A DNA stretch of 64,000 bases from Streptomyces sp. CCM_MD2014 (lineage in GTDB: Bacteria; Actinomycetota; Actinomycetes; Streptomycetales; Streptomycetaceae), in contig NZ_CP009754.1 in NCBI RefSeq assembly GCF_000772045.1, positions 5,394,001 to 5,458,000 on the forward strand, read 5' to 3'. The position numbers and the translations under genes were made by a program. The notes beneath the pieces are model-generated. The model ran no database searches and had not been told where the DNA came from. It saw only the letters and a program-made list of their open reading frames with translations. The stretch's first letter is position 1. Every line of letters starts with the position of its first letter. This document shows positions 23,010 to 31,833 of the stretch, in pieces.

Positions 23010-25327
23010 GCAACGACGCCGCGACTGCGGAGGCCGAGGGAACCGCCGAGACGGCCACCCCCGTCCCCGAGCCGATCCCGCACGGCCTCGGCGCGTCCCT
23101 GCCGCCCGCCGACGCCCGTGCCAAGACCGAGGGCACCTTCCCCTACGCCGCCGACCTGTGGGCCGAGGGCCTGCTGTGGGCGGCCGTACTGCGCTCACCG
23201 CACCCGCACGCGCGCATCGTGTCCATCGACACCAGCCACGCGCGCGACATGCCCGGCGTGCGGGCCGTCGTCACTCACGAGGACGTGCCGGGCACCCCCC
23301 TGCACGGCCGCGGCGGCCACGCCGACCGCCCGGTCTTCGCCTCCGACGTCGTACGCCACCACGGCGAGCCGCTCGCCGCCGTCGCCGCCGACCACCCGGA
23401 CACCGCGCGGATGGCCGCCGCCGCCGTCATCGTCGAGTACGAGGTGCTCGACCCGGTCACCGACCCGGAGCAGGCCTTCGAGGCCGAGCCGCTGCACCCC
23501 GACGGCAACCTGATCCGGCACATCCCGCTGCGCCACGGCGACCCGGAGGCGGCCGGCGAGATCGTCGTCGAGGGCCTGTACCGCATCGGCCGCCAGGACC
23601 CGGCGCCCATAGGGGCCGAGGCCGGTCTGGCCGTACCGCGCCCCGACGGCGGCGTGGAGCTGTACCTGGCCTCCACCGACCCGCACGGCGACCGCGACAT
23701 CGCCGCCGCCTGCTACGGCCTGTCGCCCGAACAGGTGAAGATCGTCGTCACCGGGGTGCCGGGCGCCACCGCGGACCGCGAGGACCAGGGCTTCCAGCTG
23801 CCGCTCGGCCTGCTGGCGCTGAAGACCGGCTGCCCGGTGAAACTGACCGCCACGCGCGAGGAGTCCTTCCTCGGGCACACCCACCGCCACCCCACCCTCC
23901 TGCGCTACCGCCACCACGCGGACGGCGAGGGCCGGGTGGTGAAGGTCGAGGCGCAGATCCTGCTCGACGCGGGCGCCTACGCCGACACCTCCTCGGACGC
24001 CCTGGCCGCCGCGGTGGCCTTCGCCTGCGGACCGTACGTCGTGCCGAACGCCTTCATCGAGGGCTGGGCGGTGCGCACCAACAACCCGCCCTCCGGCCAC
24101 GTGCGCGGCGAGGGCGCCATGCAGGTGTGCGCCGCGTACGAGGCGCAGATGGACAAGATCGCCAAGAAGCTGGGCCAGGACCCGGCCGAGGTGCGGCTGC
24201 GCAACGTCCTGGCCACCGGGGACGTCCTCCCCACCGGCCAGACCGTCACCTGCCCGGCACCCGTCGCCGAACTCCTCCAGGCGGTCCGCGACTTCCCCCT
24301 CCCCGCCCTGCCCAAGGACACGCCCGAGGACGAGTGGCTGCTGCCCGGCGGTCCCGAGGGCGCGGGCGAACCGGGCGCGGTGCGCCGGGGCGTCGGCTAC
24401 GGCATCGGCATGGTGCACATGCTGGGCGCCGAGGGCGCGGACGAGGTCTCCACGGCCACCGTGAAGGTCCAGAACGGCGTGGCGACGGTGCTGTGCGCGG
24501 CCGTGGAGACCGGCCAGGGCTTCACGACCCTGGCCCGGCAGATCGTCCAGGAGACCCTGGGTGTGGACGAGGTCCACGTGGCCCCCGTGGACACCGACCA
24601 GCCCCCGGCCGGCGCGGGCTGCCGCGGCCGCCACACCTGGGTGTCGGGCGGCGCGGTGGAACGCGCGGCCAAGATGGTCCGCACCCAGCTCCTCCAGCCG
24701 CTGGCCCACCAGTTCGGCATGTCCACGGAGCTGCTGCAGATCGCCGACGGCAAGATCACCTCGTACGACGGCGTGCTGTCGACGACGGTCGCCGAGGCGC
24801 TGGACGGCAAGGAACTGTGGGCCACCGCCCAGTGCCGCCCCCACCCGACCGAGCCGCTCGACGAGGCCGGACAGGGCGACGCGTTCGTCGGCATGGCCTT
24901 CTGCGCGATCCGCGCGGTGGTGGACGTCGACATCGAGATCGGCTCGGTCCGGGTCGTGGAACTGGCCGTCGCCCAGGACGTGGGCCGCGTCCTGAACCCG
25001 GCCCAGCTGGCCGCCCGTATCGAGGCGGGCGTCACCCAGGGTGTCGGCATCGCGCTCACGGAGAACCTCCGCACCCCGCGCGGCCTGATCCGCCACCCCG
25101 ACCTGACCGGCTACGCCCTCCCGACGGCACTCGACACCCCCGACATCCGCATCGTGAAGCTCGTCGAGGAACGCGACGTGGTCGCCCCCTTCGGCGCCAA
25201 GGCCGTCAGCGCGGTCCCGGTGGTCGCCTCCCCGGCGGCCGTCGCCTCGGCCGTACGCGCGGCCACGGGACGCCCGGTCAACCGGCTCCCGATCCGCCCG
25301 CAGGCCGCGGTGGCCACCGGTCACTGA
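23006..25327 (+). CDS. Molybdenum-hydroxylase-like large subunit with altered active-site motifs
   Basis: The 773-residue protein has the xanthine/aldehyde oxidase fold: an a/b hammerhead (~40-150) and Mo-binding domains with STDPHGDRDIAAACYGLSPE and ETGQGFTTLARQIVQETLGV. Three usual signatures differ. The GGGFGxK loop is replaced by GVPGATADREDQG (250-262). The FRGFG loop is VRGEGAMQ, keeping R367. The C-terminal GxGE with the catalytic Glu reads AKAVSAVP, with Ala736 where Glu is expected. The complex may therefore catalyse something other than classical hydroxylation, or not use Mo. The start overlaps the Fe-S gene (GTGA), and the stop ends the operon. Confidence 0.85.
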   Translation: MSNDAATAEAEGTAETATPVPEPIPHGLGASLPPADARAKTEGTFPYAADLWAEGLLWAAVLRSPHPHARIVSIDTSHARDMPGVRAVVTHEDVPGTPLHGRGGHADRPVFASDVVRHHGEPLAAVAADHPDTARMAAAAVIVEYEVLDPVTDPEQAFEAEPLHPDGNLIRHIPLRHGDPEAAGEIVVEGLYRIGRQDPAPIGAEAGLAVPRPDGGVELYLASTDPHGDRDIAAACYGLSPEQVKIVVTGVPGATADREDQGFQLPLGLLALKTGCPVKLTATREESFLGHTHRHPTLLRYRHHADGEGRVVKVEAQILLDAGAYADTSSDALAAAVAFACGPYVVPNAFIEGWAVRTNNPPSGHVRGEGAMQVCAAYEAQMDKIAKKLGQDPAEVRLRNVLATGDVLPTGQTVTCPAPVAELLQAVRDFPLPALPKDTPEDEWLLPGGPEGAGEPGAVRRGVGYGIGMVHMLGAEGADEVSTATVKVQNGVATVLCAAVETGQGFTTLARQIVQETLGVDEVHVAPVDTDQPPAGAGCRGRHTWVSGGAVERAAKMVRTQLLQPLAHQFGMSTELLQIADGKITSYDGVLSTTVAEALDGKELWATAQCRPHPTEPLDEAGQGDAFVGMAFCAIRAVVDVDIEIGSVRVVELAVAQDVGRVLNPAQLAARIEAGVTQGVGIALTENLRTPRGLIRHPDLTGYALPTALDTPDIRIVKLVEERDVVAPFGAKAVSAVPVVASPAAVASAVRAATGRPVNRLPIRPQAAVATGH

Positions 25328-25492
25328 GCCGCTGGTCACGGGCGTGAGGCAACGCGGGGCGGGCCGGGCGCGTCCTACAGGCCGAACGGAGTCCGTGCGC
25401 GGGGAGCATTGTCAGTGGCGGCACGTAGCCTCCGAAGGAGCGCGAACGGCAGCCGCCGGCACGCGGACGGCCAGACATTCCCGGGGGAGACG

Positions 25493-26134
25493 ATGCACGC
25501 GGTCACCGGCGGTACGACGACGATGCGGGACGCGGCGGCGGACGTCCGGCCGCCGCTCCCCTCACTGCTGACCCGGGTCCGCCTCGCGACGTCCGTGGAG
25601 GACGGCGCCGTCCGCCGTTCCCCGGGCGGCTGCGACCGGCCGTCCCTGTGGAACACGTCGGCGCTGATGAGCTGCCTGCTCCTGACGGTGGGCCACGGCA
25701 CGACGCCGGGCACCACCCCGGACCTGCCGGCCCGCTTCCTGGACCGCGAGTTCGGCCGCCGCGGGGTGACGCGCTTCGAGGACATCGACTTCCCGACGAC
25801 CCTCACCCACGAGCCCACCCGCCGCTTCCTGCGCGAGACGGGCCTGCCCGAGAACGCCCGCCCCTTCCGCCTCGACGCGGACGACCTGCCGCTCCCGACG
25901 CTGGCGGAGTACGGCGAGGACCACCCCGAGCACCCGCTCCCGCCCGACGCGGACCGTTTCGTACGCCTGGGACGGCTGACGGGCGGCGCCCACGTGGTCG
26001 TCCACGGCGCGACGGGCGCCGTCCTCACCTGGAGAACCCCCGACGGCACCCTCCACCCCCTGGTGGCGGACACCTCCGCCCTCGCCCTCACCCTGTGGGC
26101 ACTGCGCCGGGCGGCTTCTCTTCCTCGCGGCTGA
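25493..26134 (+). CDS. Probable SUKH-4-like immunity/ligand-binding protein
   Basis: The 213-residue soluble protein has GGGGGAGA as RBS before ATG 25493. The central part (RFLRETGLPENARPF, residues ~115-130) and the C-terminal RFVRLGRLTGGAHVVVHGATGAVLTW...TSALALTLWALRR resemble SUKH-4 family proteins of Streptomyces. These relate to immunity proteins of polymorphic toxins but are often solitary. I recognise the pattern by eye only. No toxin gene is adjacent, and its 3' end overlaps the convergent lipoprotein gene by 47 bp. Confidence 0.6.
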   Translation: MHAVTGGTTTMRDAAADVRPPLPSLLTRVRLATSVEDGAVRRSPGGCDRPSLWNTSALMSCLLLTVGHGTTPGTTPDLPARFLDREFGRRGVTRFEDIDFPTTLTHEPTRRFLRETGLPENARPFRLDADDLPLPTLAEYGEDHPEHPLPPDADRFVRLGRLTGGAHVVVHGATGAVLTWRTPDGTLHPLVADTSALALTLWALRRAASLPRG

Positions 26135-26537
26135 GGGTCTGGAAGTTCCCGTCATCGGGATCGCCCACGCTGCGCCGCATCTTCGGATGCTCCTTCGAGC
26201 CGCCGAATTCCCACGGGTTGCCGTCGCAGACGGTGGTCGAAAACCGCTTCGCCGCCCCGTCGTCGGGGTACACGCCCCACTCGCCGGTGCCGCTGCACTC
26301 CGAGACCTTGTCGCCGTCGTGGTCGTACACGGCGAGGTCGGTCACGACAACGGTGCCATCGGCATTGACGCGAAGGGTTCCGGCATCGTCCCCGGACCAG
26401 GTGCCCGCGACGTCGGCCCGAGCCAGTGTCTGCTGCTGCCACATGCATCCCGTGGCCAGCATCAGCACCGCGACCGCGCCCGCCGAGACCACCCCGCGCA
26501 ACCTCACCGCAGCGACTCGCCCTCGTTCCTCACACAT
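26088..26537 (-). CDS. Hypothetical lipoprotein
   Basis: The 149-residue protein has a lipoprotein signal, RLRGVVSAGAVAVLMLATGC, with Cys31 as anchor. The start at 26537 is preceded by GGGGGAG. The mature part has DVAGTWSGDDAGTLRVNADGT, a beta-rich pattern seen in small secreted Streptomyces proteins, then SECSGTGEWG with paired cysteines. The function is not known. Its last 47 bp overlap the convergent upstream gene. It is divergent from the MFS gene across a 180-bp palindrome-rich gap. Confidence 0.75.
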   Translation of the reverse strand: MCEERGRVAAVRLRGVVSAGAVAVLMLATGCMWQQQTLARADVAGTWSGDDAGTLRVNADGTVVVTDLAVYDHDGDKVSECSGTGEWGVYPDDGAAKRFSTTVCDGNPWEFGGSKEHPKMRRSVGDPDDGNFQTLSREEEKPPGAVPTG

Positions 26538-26607
26538 GACTCCCCCTGTGTACGTCGCACCCGGCCGACTCGTGCGAGAGCGGCCGGCACAGACGATGGC
26601 ATGGAAT

Positions 26608-26621
26608 TTGAACATGTTCAA
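26608..26621. promoter_or_regulatory. Perfect 14-bp palindrome between lipoprotein and MFS genes
   Basis: TTGAACATGTTCAA is fully symmetric and sits in an AT-richer part of the divergent intergenic region. A second perfect palindrome, GGTCGTACGACC, lies at 26639-26650. It is enclosed by the inverted pair CTGTCGGG (26624-26631) and CCCGACAG (26674-26681). The arrangement suits a TetR- or MarR-type repressor of the exporter. The regulator is not adjacent. Confidence 0.5.
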
Positions 26622-26717
26622 CTCTGTCGGGCCGGACCGGTCGTACGACCAAGGTCCCGGTCCCGTACCGTCTCCCGACAGGGGTCAAAGCGGGTCGTGG
26701 CCCTTACTCTGGCGACC

Positions 26718-28196
26718 ATGACCGTCCCTGAGTCCCGTGACACCGATGTCGCGGTCCCCGCCGAGTCCTCCGCCCGTACCGGCGGGTCCGCCGCTTCCGC
26801 CGTCCCCGGCGAGACCGTGCTGAGCCGCGCCTACCGGGCGCTGAGTATCGGCATCGTCTCCGTCATCGTGCTGATCGCCTTCGAGGCGACGGCGGTCGGT
26901 ACCGCGATGCCGGTGGCGGCACGGGAGCTGGACGGGGTGTCGCTGTACGCGTTCGCGTTCTCGGGGTACTTCACCACCAGCCTGTTCGGCATGGTGCTGT
27001 CCGGTCAGTGGTCGGACCGGCGCGGCCCGCTGGCACCGCTGACGACCGGCATCGCCGCCTTCGCGGCCGGGCTGGTGCTGTCCGGGACGGCCGGGGCGAT
27101 GTGGCCGTTCATCCTCGGGCGGGCCGTGCAGGGGCTCGGCGGCGGGCTCGTGATCGTCGCGCTGTACGTCGTCGTGGGGCGGGCCTACCCGGAGCGGCTG
27201 CGGCCCGCGATCATGGCGGCGTTCGCGGCGGGCTGGGTCGTCCCGTCCGTCGTCGGGCCGCTGGCCTCGGGTGCGGTGACCGAGCACCTCGGCTGGCGCT
27301 GGGTGTTCGTCGGCATCCCGGTGCTGGTCGTCGTCCCGCTGGCCCTCGCGCTGCCGCAGATACGCAGCCGCGCGGCGGGTCCGGTAGGGGGAGGGGACGC
27401 ACCGGCCTCCTTCGACCGCCGCCGGATCCGCCTCGCCCTCGCCATCTCGCTGGGCGCGGGCCTGCTCCAGTACGCCGCCCAGGATCTGCGCCCGGTCGCC
27501 CTGCTGCCGGGAGCCGTGGGCGTGGCGCTGCTCGTGCCCGCCGTGCTCGGGTTGCTGCCGCGCGGCACCTACCGGGCGGCGCGCGGGCTGCCCTCCGTGG
27601 TGCTGCTGCGCGGGGTGGCCGCGGGGTCGTTCATCGCCGCCGAGTCCTTCGTCCCGCTGATGCTGGTCACCCAGCGGGGGCTCAGCCCCACCCTCGCCGG
27701 GCTCTCCCTGGCGGCGGGCGGCGCGACCTGGGCCGGGGGTTCGTGGTTGCAGTCCCGGCCGCGCCTGGAGCCGTACCGGGAGCGCCTGATGAGCCTCGGC
27801 ATGGTGCTGGTCGCGGCGGCCGTCGCCACGGCGCCCAGTGTGCTGATCGACGCCGTACCGGCCTGGACGGTGGCCGTCGCCTGGGGCTTCGGCTGCTTCG
27901 GCATGGGGCTGGTGATCTCCTCCACCAGCGTGCTGCTGCTCAAGCTCTCCGCCCCCGAGGAGGCCGGTGCCAACTCCGCCGCCCTCCAGATCTCCGACGG
28001 GCTCTCCAACGTCGTCCTCCTGTCCGTCGGGGGCGCGGCCTTCGCGGCCCTCGGCGGCGGCACCGTCAGCCATGCGGCCGCCGGGGCCGGTGAGGCCACC
28101 GGTTCCCACCCGGCGGCGTTCGCGGCGGTGTTCCTGCCGATGGCGGCCGTGGCGCTGGCGGGGGCGTGGGTGGCGACGCGGCTGCGGGAGAAGTGA
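26718..28196 (+). CDS. MFS transporter (drug efflux type)
   Basis: The 492-residue membrane protein has about 12-14 hydrophobic segments. The N-terminal half carries IAFEATAVGTAMPVAARELDG and GQWSDRRGPLAPL (loop 2-3 motif A), then FILGRAVQGLGGGLVIVALYVVVG (motif B/C region), typical of EmrB-like drug:H+ antiporters. The N-terminal ~45 residues are a disordered S/A/P-rich tail. No clear RBS precedes ATG 26718, and an in-frame GTG at 26697 is possible. The substrate is unknown. Palindromes upstream suggest control by a repressor. Confidence 0.85.
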   Translation: MTVPESRDTDVAVPAESSARTGGSAASAVPGETVLSRAYRALSIGIVSVIVLIAFEATAVGTAMPVAARELDGVSLYAFAFSGYFTTSLFGMVLSGQWSDRRGPLAPLTTGIAAFAAGLVLSGTAGAMWPFILGRAVQGLGGGLVIVALYVVVGRAYPERLRPAIMAAFAAGWVVPSVVGPLASGAVTEHLGWRWVFVGIPVLVVVPLALALPQIRSRAAGPVGGGDAPASFDRRRIRLALAISLGAGLLQYAAQDLRPVALLPGAVGVALLVPAVLGLLPRGTYRAARGLPSVVLLRGVAAGSFIAAESFVPLMLVTQRGLSPTLAGLSLAAGGATWAGGSWLQSRPRLEPYRERLMSLGMVLVAAAVATAPSVLIDAVPAWTVAVAWGFGCFGMGLVISSTSVLLLKLSAPEEAGANSAALQISDGLSNVVLLSVGGAAFAALGGGTVSHAAAGAGEATGSHPAAFAAVFLPMAAVALAGAWVATRLREK

Positions 28197-28234
28197 GCCG
28201 TGGCGGCGGCGCGGCTCACGCGGGGGTGAGCCGC
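28193..28234 (+). terminator. Terminator hairpins after the MFS gene
   Basis: GTGAGCCG (28193-28200) pairs with CGGCTCAC (28212-28219). The latter, extended to GCGGCTCAC, can instead pair with GTGAGCCGC (28226-28234). The structure overlaps the stop codon. Confidence 0.6.
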
Positions 28235-28373
28235 GGTGCACGGACGGGGCGGTTGTGACGTCCGTCCCACCCGGGGGTGACCCGCCCCCGTGCGCGCGTT
28301 GATCGCCTCGGCCCGCCGGTAGGGTGGCCCGGTTGTCATACGTGGCCGAGCCGTTCTACCCCCTTCGGAGACC

Positions 28374-30170
28374 GTGACTACCACCGCCAGCTCCAGCACC
28401 TCGCACCACCTGTCCCCGGCCTTCCCCGGCCGTGCCCCCTGGGGCACCGCCGGCAAGCTGCGGGCCTGGCAGCAGGGGGCGATGGAGAAGTACCTCCAGG
28501 ACCAGCCCCGGGACTTCCTGGCCGTCGCCACCCCCGGCGCCGGAAAGACGACCTTCGCGCTGACGCTGGCGTCCTGGCTGCTGCACCACCACGTCGTGCA
28601 GCAGGTGACCGTCGTCGCGCCGACCGAGCACCTGAAGAAGCAGTGGGCCGAGGCCGCCGCGCGGATAGGGATCAAGCTCGACCCCGAGTACAGCGCGGGC
28701 CCGCTCAGCCGCGAGTACCAGGGCATCGCCATCACCTACGCGGGCGTCGGCGTACGCCCCATGCTGCACCGCAACCGCGTCGAGCAGCGCAAGACCCTGG
28801 TCATCCTCGACGAGATCCACCACGCCGGTGACTCCAAGTCCTGGGGCGAGGCATGCCTGGAGGCGTTCGAGCCCGCCACCCGCCGCCTCGCGCTCACCGG
28901 CACGCCCTTCCGCTCGGACACCAACCCCATCCCCTTCGTCACGTACGAGGAGGGCAACGACGGCATCCGCCGCTCCGCCGCCGACTACACGTACGGGTAC
29001 GGATCCGCGCTCGCCGACGGCGTCGTGCGTCCCGTCATCTTCATGAGCTACAGCGGCAACATGCGCTGGCGGACGAAGGCGGGCGACGAGATCGCGGCGC
29101 GGCTCGGCGAGCCGATGACCAAGGACGCCGTCAGCCAGGCCTGGCGCACCGCGCTGGACCCGCGCGGCGAGTGGATGCCGGCCGTGCTGCGCGCCGCCGA
29201 CCAGCGGCTGACCGAGGTCAGGAAGGCCATCCCGGACGCCGGCGCGCTCGTCATCGCCGCCGACCAGGACTCGGCCCGCGCCTACGCCAAGCTGATCCGC
29301 GAGATCACCGGCGACAAGGCCACCGTGGTGCTGTCCGACGACGCGGGCGCCTCGAAGAACATCGACACGTTCAGCCGGGGCACCGACCGCTGGATGGTCG
29401 CCGTGCGCATGGTGTCCGAGGGCGTCGACGTCCCCCGCCTCGCGGTCGGCGTCTACGCCACCACCATCTCCACCCCGCTCTTCTTCGCCCAGGCCGTCGG
29501 CCGTTTCGTACGGTCCCGGCGGCGCGGCGAGACCGCCTCCGTCTTCCTCCCCACCGTCCCGGACCTGCTCACCTTCGCCAACGAGATGGAGCGCGAGCGC
29601 GACCACGTCCTCGACAAGCCCAAGAAGGAGGGCGAGGAGGACCCCTACGCCGAGTCCGAGAAGGAGATGGAGGAGGCGAACCGGGAGCAGGACGAGGACA
29701 CCGGCGAGCAGGAGCAGTTCGCCTTCGAGGCGCTGGAGTCCGAGGCCACCTTCGACCGGGTCATGTACAACGGCGCCGAGTTCGGCATGCAGGCCCACCC
29801 GGGCAGCGAGGAGGAGCAGGACTACCTCGGCATCCCGGGTCTGCTGGAGCCCGACCAGGTGCAGTTGCTGCTGCAGAAGCGGCAGGCCCGGCAGATCGCG
29901 CACAGCCGCAAGAAGCCCGACGAAGAGGCCGACCTGCTCGAACTGCCCGCCGACCGCCGCCCCGTCGTCTCCCACAAGGAGCTGATGGAGCTGCGCAAGC
30001 AGCTCAACACCATGGTCGGCGCCTACGTCCACCAGAGCGGCAAGCCGCACGGCGTCATCCACACCGAGCTGCGCCGCGTGTGCGGCGGCCCGCCCAGCGC
30101 CGAGGCGACCGGCGGTCAGCTGCGCCAGCGCATCGCCAAGGTCCAGGAGTGGGCGACGCGCATGAAGTGA
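28374..30170 (+). CDS. DEAH-family superfamily 2 helicase
   Basis: The 598-residue protein shows motif I ATPGAGKTTF (~60), motif II DEIHHAGDS (~146), motif III LTGTPFRS (~173) and motif VI QAVGRFVRSRRRG (~380). The SVEGVDVPRL-like motif V reads VRMVSEGVDVPRLAVGVYAT. The C-terminal third is acidic (DEDTGEQEQ) and ends with a helical region. This type resembles restriction-like or XPB-like RecD/UvrB-fold helicases found in actinobacterial cores. The exact substrate is unknown. CGGAG precedes GTG 28374. It is monocistronic, with ~300 bp before the next gene. Confidence 0.88.
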   Translation: MTTTASSSTSHHLSPAFPGRAPWGTAGKLRAWQQGAMEKYLQDQPRDFLAVATPGAGKTTFALTLASWLLHHHVVQQVTVVAPTEHLKKQWAEAAARIGIKLDPEYSAGPLSREYQGIAITYAGVGVRPMLHRNRVEQRKTLVILDEIHHAGDSKSWGEACLEAFEPATRRLALTGTPFRSDTNPIPFVTYEEGNDGIRRSAADYTYGYGSALADGVVRPVIFMSYSGNMRWRTKAGDEIAARLGEPMTKDAVSQAWRTALDPRGEWMPAVLRAADQRLTEVRKAIPDAGALVIAADQDSARAYAKLIREITGDKATVVLSDDAGASKNIDTFSRGTDRWMVAVRMVSEGVDVPRLAVGVYATTISTPLFFAQAVGRFVRSRRRGETASVFLPTVPDLLTFANEMERERDHVLDKPKKEGEEDPYAESEKEMEEANREQDEDTGEQEQFAFEALESEATFDRVMYNGAEFGMQAHPGSEEEQDYLGIPGLLEPDQVQLLLQKRQARQIAHSRKKPDEEADLLELPADRRPVVSHKELMELRKQLNTMVGAYVHQSGKPHGVIHTELRRVCGGPPSAEATGGQLRQRIAKVQEWATRMK

Positions 30171-30466
30171 CGCGGCGCGGCACCGGAGGCGTGCGCAGTA
30201 CGTACCGGGACAAACACAGGCAGTCGATAACGGTTGGTGCCCGGATTCTGGACGGAGCCTTCCGCTGAGCGGACCTGGTCGTTACTGTCCCGCTACGCAC
30301 ACGCCCCGTGGCAGCGCCGCCGCGGAGCGCAGCCGTGAAAGCGACTGGGCCCGCGACAAGGCCGGGCCGTCAGCCGATCGGCGGCCTCTCCAGCGCGTCG
30401 CTGACGGGACTCGGTGACGCATCCCCGCGAAGAGGGCGCCGACCTCACCACTAAGGAGTGGGCGTC
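30171..30466. other. Intergenic gap between helicase and IclR genes
   Basis: This 296-bp stretch has no supported gene. I see neither a long perfect inverted repeat nor a recognisable RNA. The final bases carry the AAGGAG RBS of the IclR gene. Confidence 0.6.
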
Positions 30467-31126
30467 GTGACCGCGGAGACCTCTCAGACGCTCGACCGGG
30501 GACTGCGGGTCCTCAAACTGCTGGCCGATACGGACCACGGGCTGACCGTCACCGAGCTGTCCCACAAGCTGGGAGTGAACCGGACCGTCGTGTACCGGTT
30601 GCTCGCCACGCTGGAGCAGCACGCACTCGTACGCCGCGACCTGGGCGGACGCGCCCGCGTCGGCCTCGGCGTACTGGGCCTGGGCCGCCAGGTCCACCCC
30701 CTGGTCCGCGAGGCGGCGATGCCTGCCCTGCGGGCCCTGGCGGAGGACATCGGGGCGACGGCCCACCTGACCCTGGTGGACGGCGCCGAGGCCTTGGCCG
30801 TGGCCGTCGTCGAGCCGACCTGGACCGACTACCACGTCGCCTACCGCGCGGGCTTCCGCCACCCCCTGGAACGGGGTGCCGCAGGCAAGGCCATCCTGTC
30901 CGCCCGCCGCCAGCCCCAGCCCGCCGACGAGGACGAGAACGCCCCCGGCTACACCCTCACCCACGGCGAACTGGAGGCCGGCGCCTGTGGCGCGGCGGCC
31001 CCCCTGCTCGGCGTCACCGGCGTGGAGGGCAGCGTCGGCGTGGTCATGCTGGCCGACGTCGTCCCGGAGCGCGTCGGCGAACGCGTGATGCACGCGGCCC
31101 GCGAGGTGGCGGAGGCGCTGCGGTGA
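30467..31126 (+). CDS. IclR-family transcriptional regulator
   Basis: The 219-residue regulator has an N-terminal winged helix (residues 5-65): TLDRGLRVLKLLADTDHGLTVTELSHKLGVNRTVVYRLLATLE. The C-terminal ligand-binding domain (~85-215) includes GATAHLTLVDGAEALAVAVVEP and HPLERGAAGKAIL. AAGGAG lies 8 nt before GTG 30467. IclR proteins usually control catabolic genes near them, but here the only coupled gene is a PD-(D/E)XK-like protein overlapping it by 4 nt. A conventional target operon is not visible. Confidence 0.9.
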   Translation: MTAETSQTLDRGLRVLKLLADTDHGLTVTELSHKLGVNRTVVYRLLATLEQHALVRRDLGGRARVGLGVLGLGRQVHPLVREAAMPALRALAEDIGATAHLTLVDGAEALAVAVVEPTWTDYHVAYRAGFRHPLERGAAGKAILSARRQPQPADEDENAPGYTLTHGELEAGACGAAAPLLGVTGVEGSVGVVMLADVVPERVGERVMHAAREVAEALR

Positions 31127-31800
31127 CGTTCCGTGCACCGGGTACGGGGAACATCGCCGGCCGGACCCCGCTGCACGAGGTCATGGCGCGGTTGCGCGGG
31201 CACCGGCCGGTCTTCCACTCCGAGGCCGACCTTCAGCACGGTTTCGCCCGGGTGCTGTGGGAGCTGGCACCGGAGGTCGAGGCCCGGCTCGAGGTCCCCC
31301 AGCGGACCGCGGGGAGAGCCGAGTACCTGGATCTCCTGTGCATCGGGCCGACGGCCCGAACCGCGGTGGAGTTCAAGTACTTCACCCGGGGCTGGACCGG
31401 CACGGCCGGCACACCGGCCGAGGAGTACGTTCTGAAGGAGCACGGGGCCACCGACCTCGCTCGTCTGCATTTCGTGCGTGACATCGCCAGGCTGGAGCGG
31501 TTCTGCGGACAGTCCGAGCAGGACGGCCTCGCGCTCATGCTGACGAACGAGCCGTCCCTGTGGACGCCACCGCCCCCCGGCCGTCGACGCACCCGGGATC
31601 ACGAGTTCAGGATCCACGAGGGACGTGAGCTCGCCGGAACGCTCCGCTGGGCCGAGGGGGCGTACGAGCCGAACACCTGCACCCTGACGGGCGCCTACCC
31701 TCTCGCCTGGGAGGCGTACTCCGGACAGGGCGGGCCCGGCGGAGAGTTCCGCTGGCTGGCGGTGTACGTGAACCAGCGGGGTGCCGCAGGAGACGGCTGA
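31123..31800 (+). CDS. Uncharacterised protein with PD-(D/E)XK nuclease-like core
   Basis: The 225-residue protein overlaps the IclR gene by GTGA. Residues 33-90 (SEADLQHGFARVLWELAPEV, YLDLLCIGPTARTAVEFKYF) show the spacing of a PD-(D/E)XK fold: an N-terminal helix with acidic E34, D70, and the E83-x-K85 pair. That suggests a nuclease or nucleic-acid-binding domain related to restriction endonuclease folds, but no activity is proven. The C-terminal half (~150-220) has GTLRWAEGAYEPNTCTL and is unrecognised. No methyltransferase or toxin-antitoxin gene lies nearby. Confidence 0.65.
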   Translation: MTFRAPGTGNIAGRTPLHEVMARLRGHRPVFHSEADLQHGFARVLWELAPEVEARLEVPQRTAGRAEYLDLLCIGPTARTAVEFKYFTRGWTGTAGTPAEEYVLKEHGATDLARLHFVRDIARLERFCGQSEQDGLALMLTNEPSLWTPPPPGRRRTRDHEFRIHEGRELAGTLRWAEGAYEPNTCTLTGAYPLAWEAYSGQGGPGGEFRWLAVYVNQRGAAGDG

Positions 31801-31821
31801 GCCGCGCCATCAGCGGCACGT

Positions 31822-31827
31822 TAGATT
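31822..31827 (+). promoter_or_regulatory. Leaderless promoter -10 for the S16 protease gene
   Basis: TAGATT ends 6 nt before GTG 31834, and there is no Shine-Dalgarno. This places the transcription start at the start codon. Confidence 0.6.
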
Positions 31828-31833
31828 GACCCC

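Noticed and set aside
25493..26537. The SUKH-like and lipoprotein genes as a toxin-immunity pair
   Set aside because: The lipoprotein has no toxin domain, the genes are convergent, and nothing else nearby resembles a polymorphic toxin.
26608..26621. A LexA (SOS) box
   Set aside because: Actinobacterial LexA boxes have CGAAC and GTTCG separated by 4 bases. Here GAAC and GTTC are separated by 2 and the flanking C/G are T/A.
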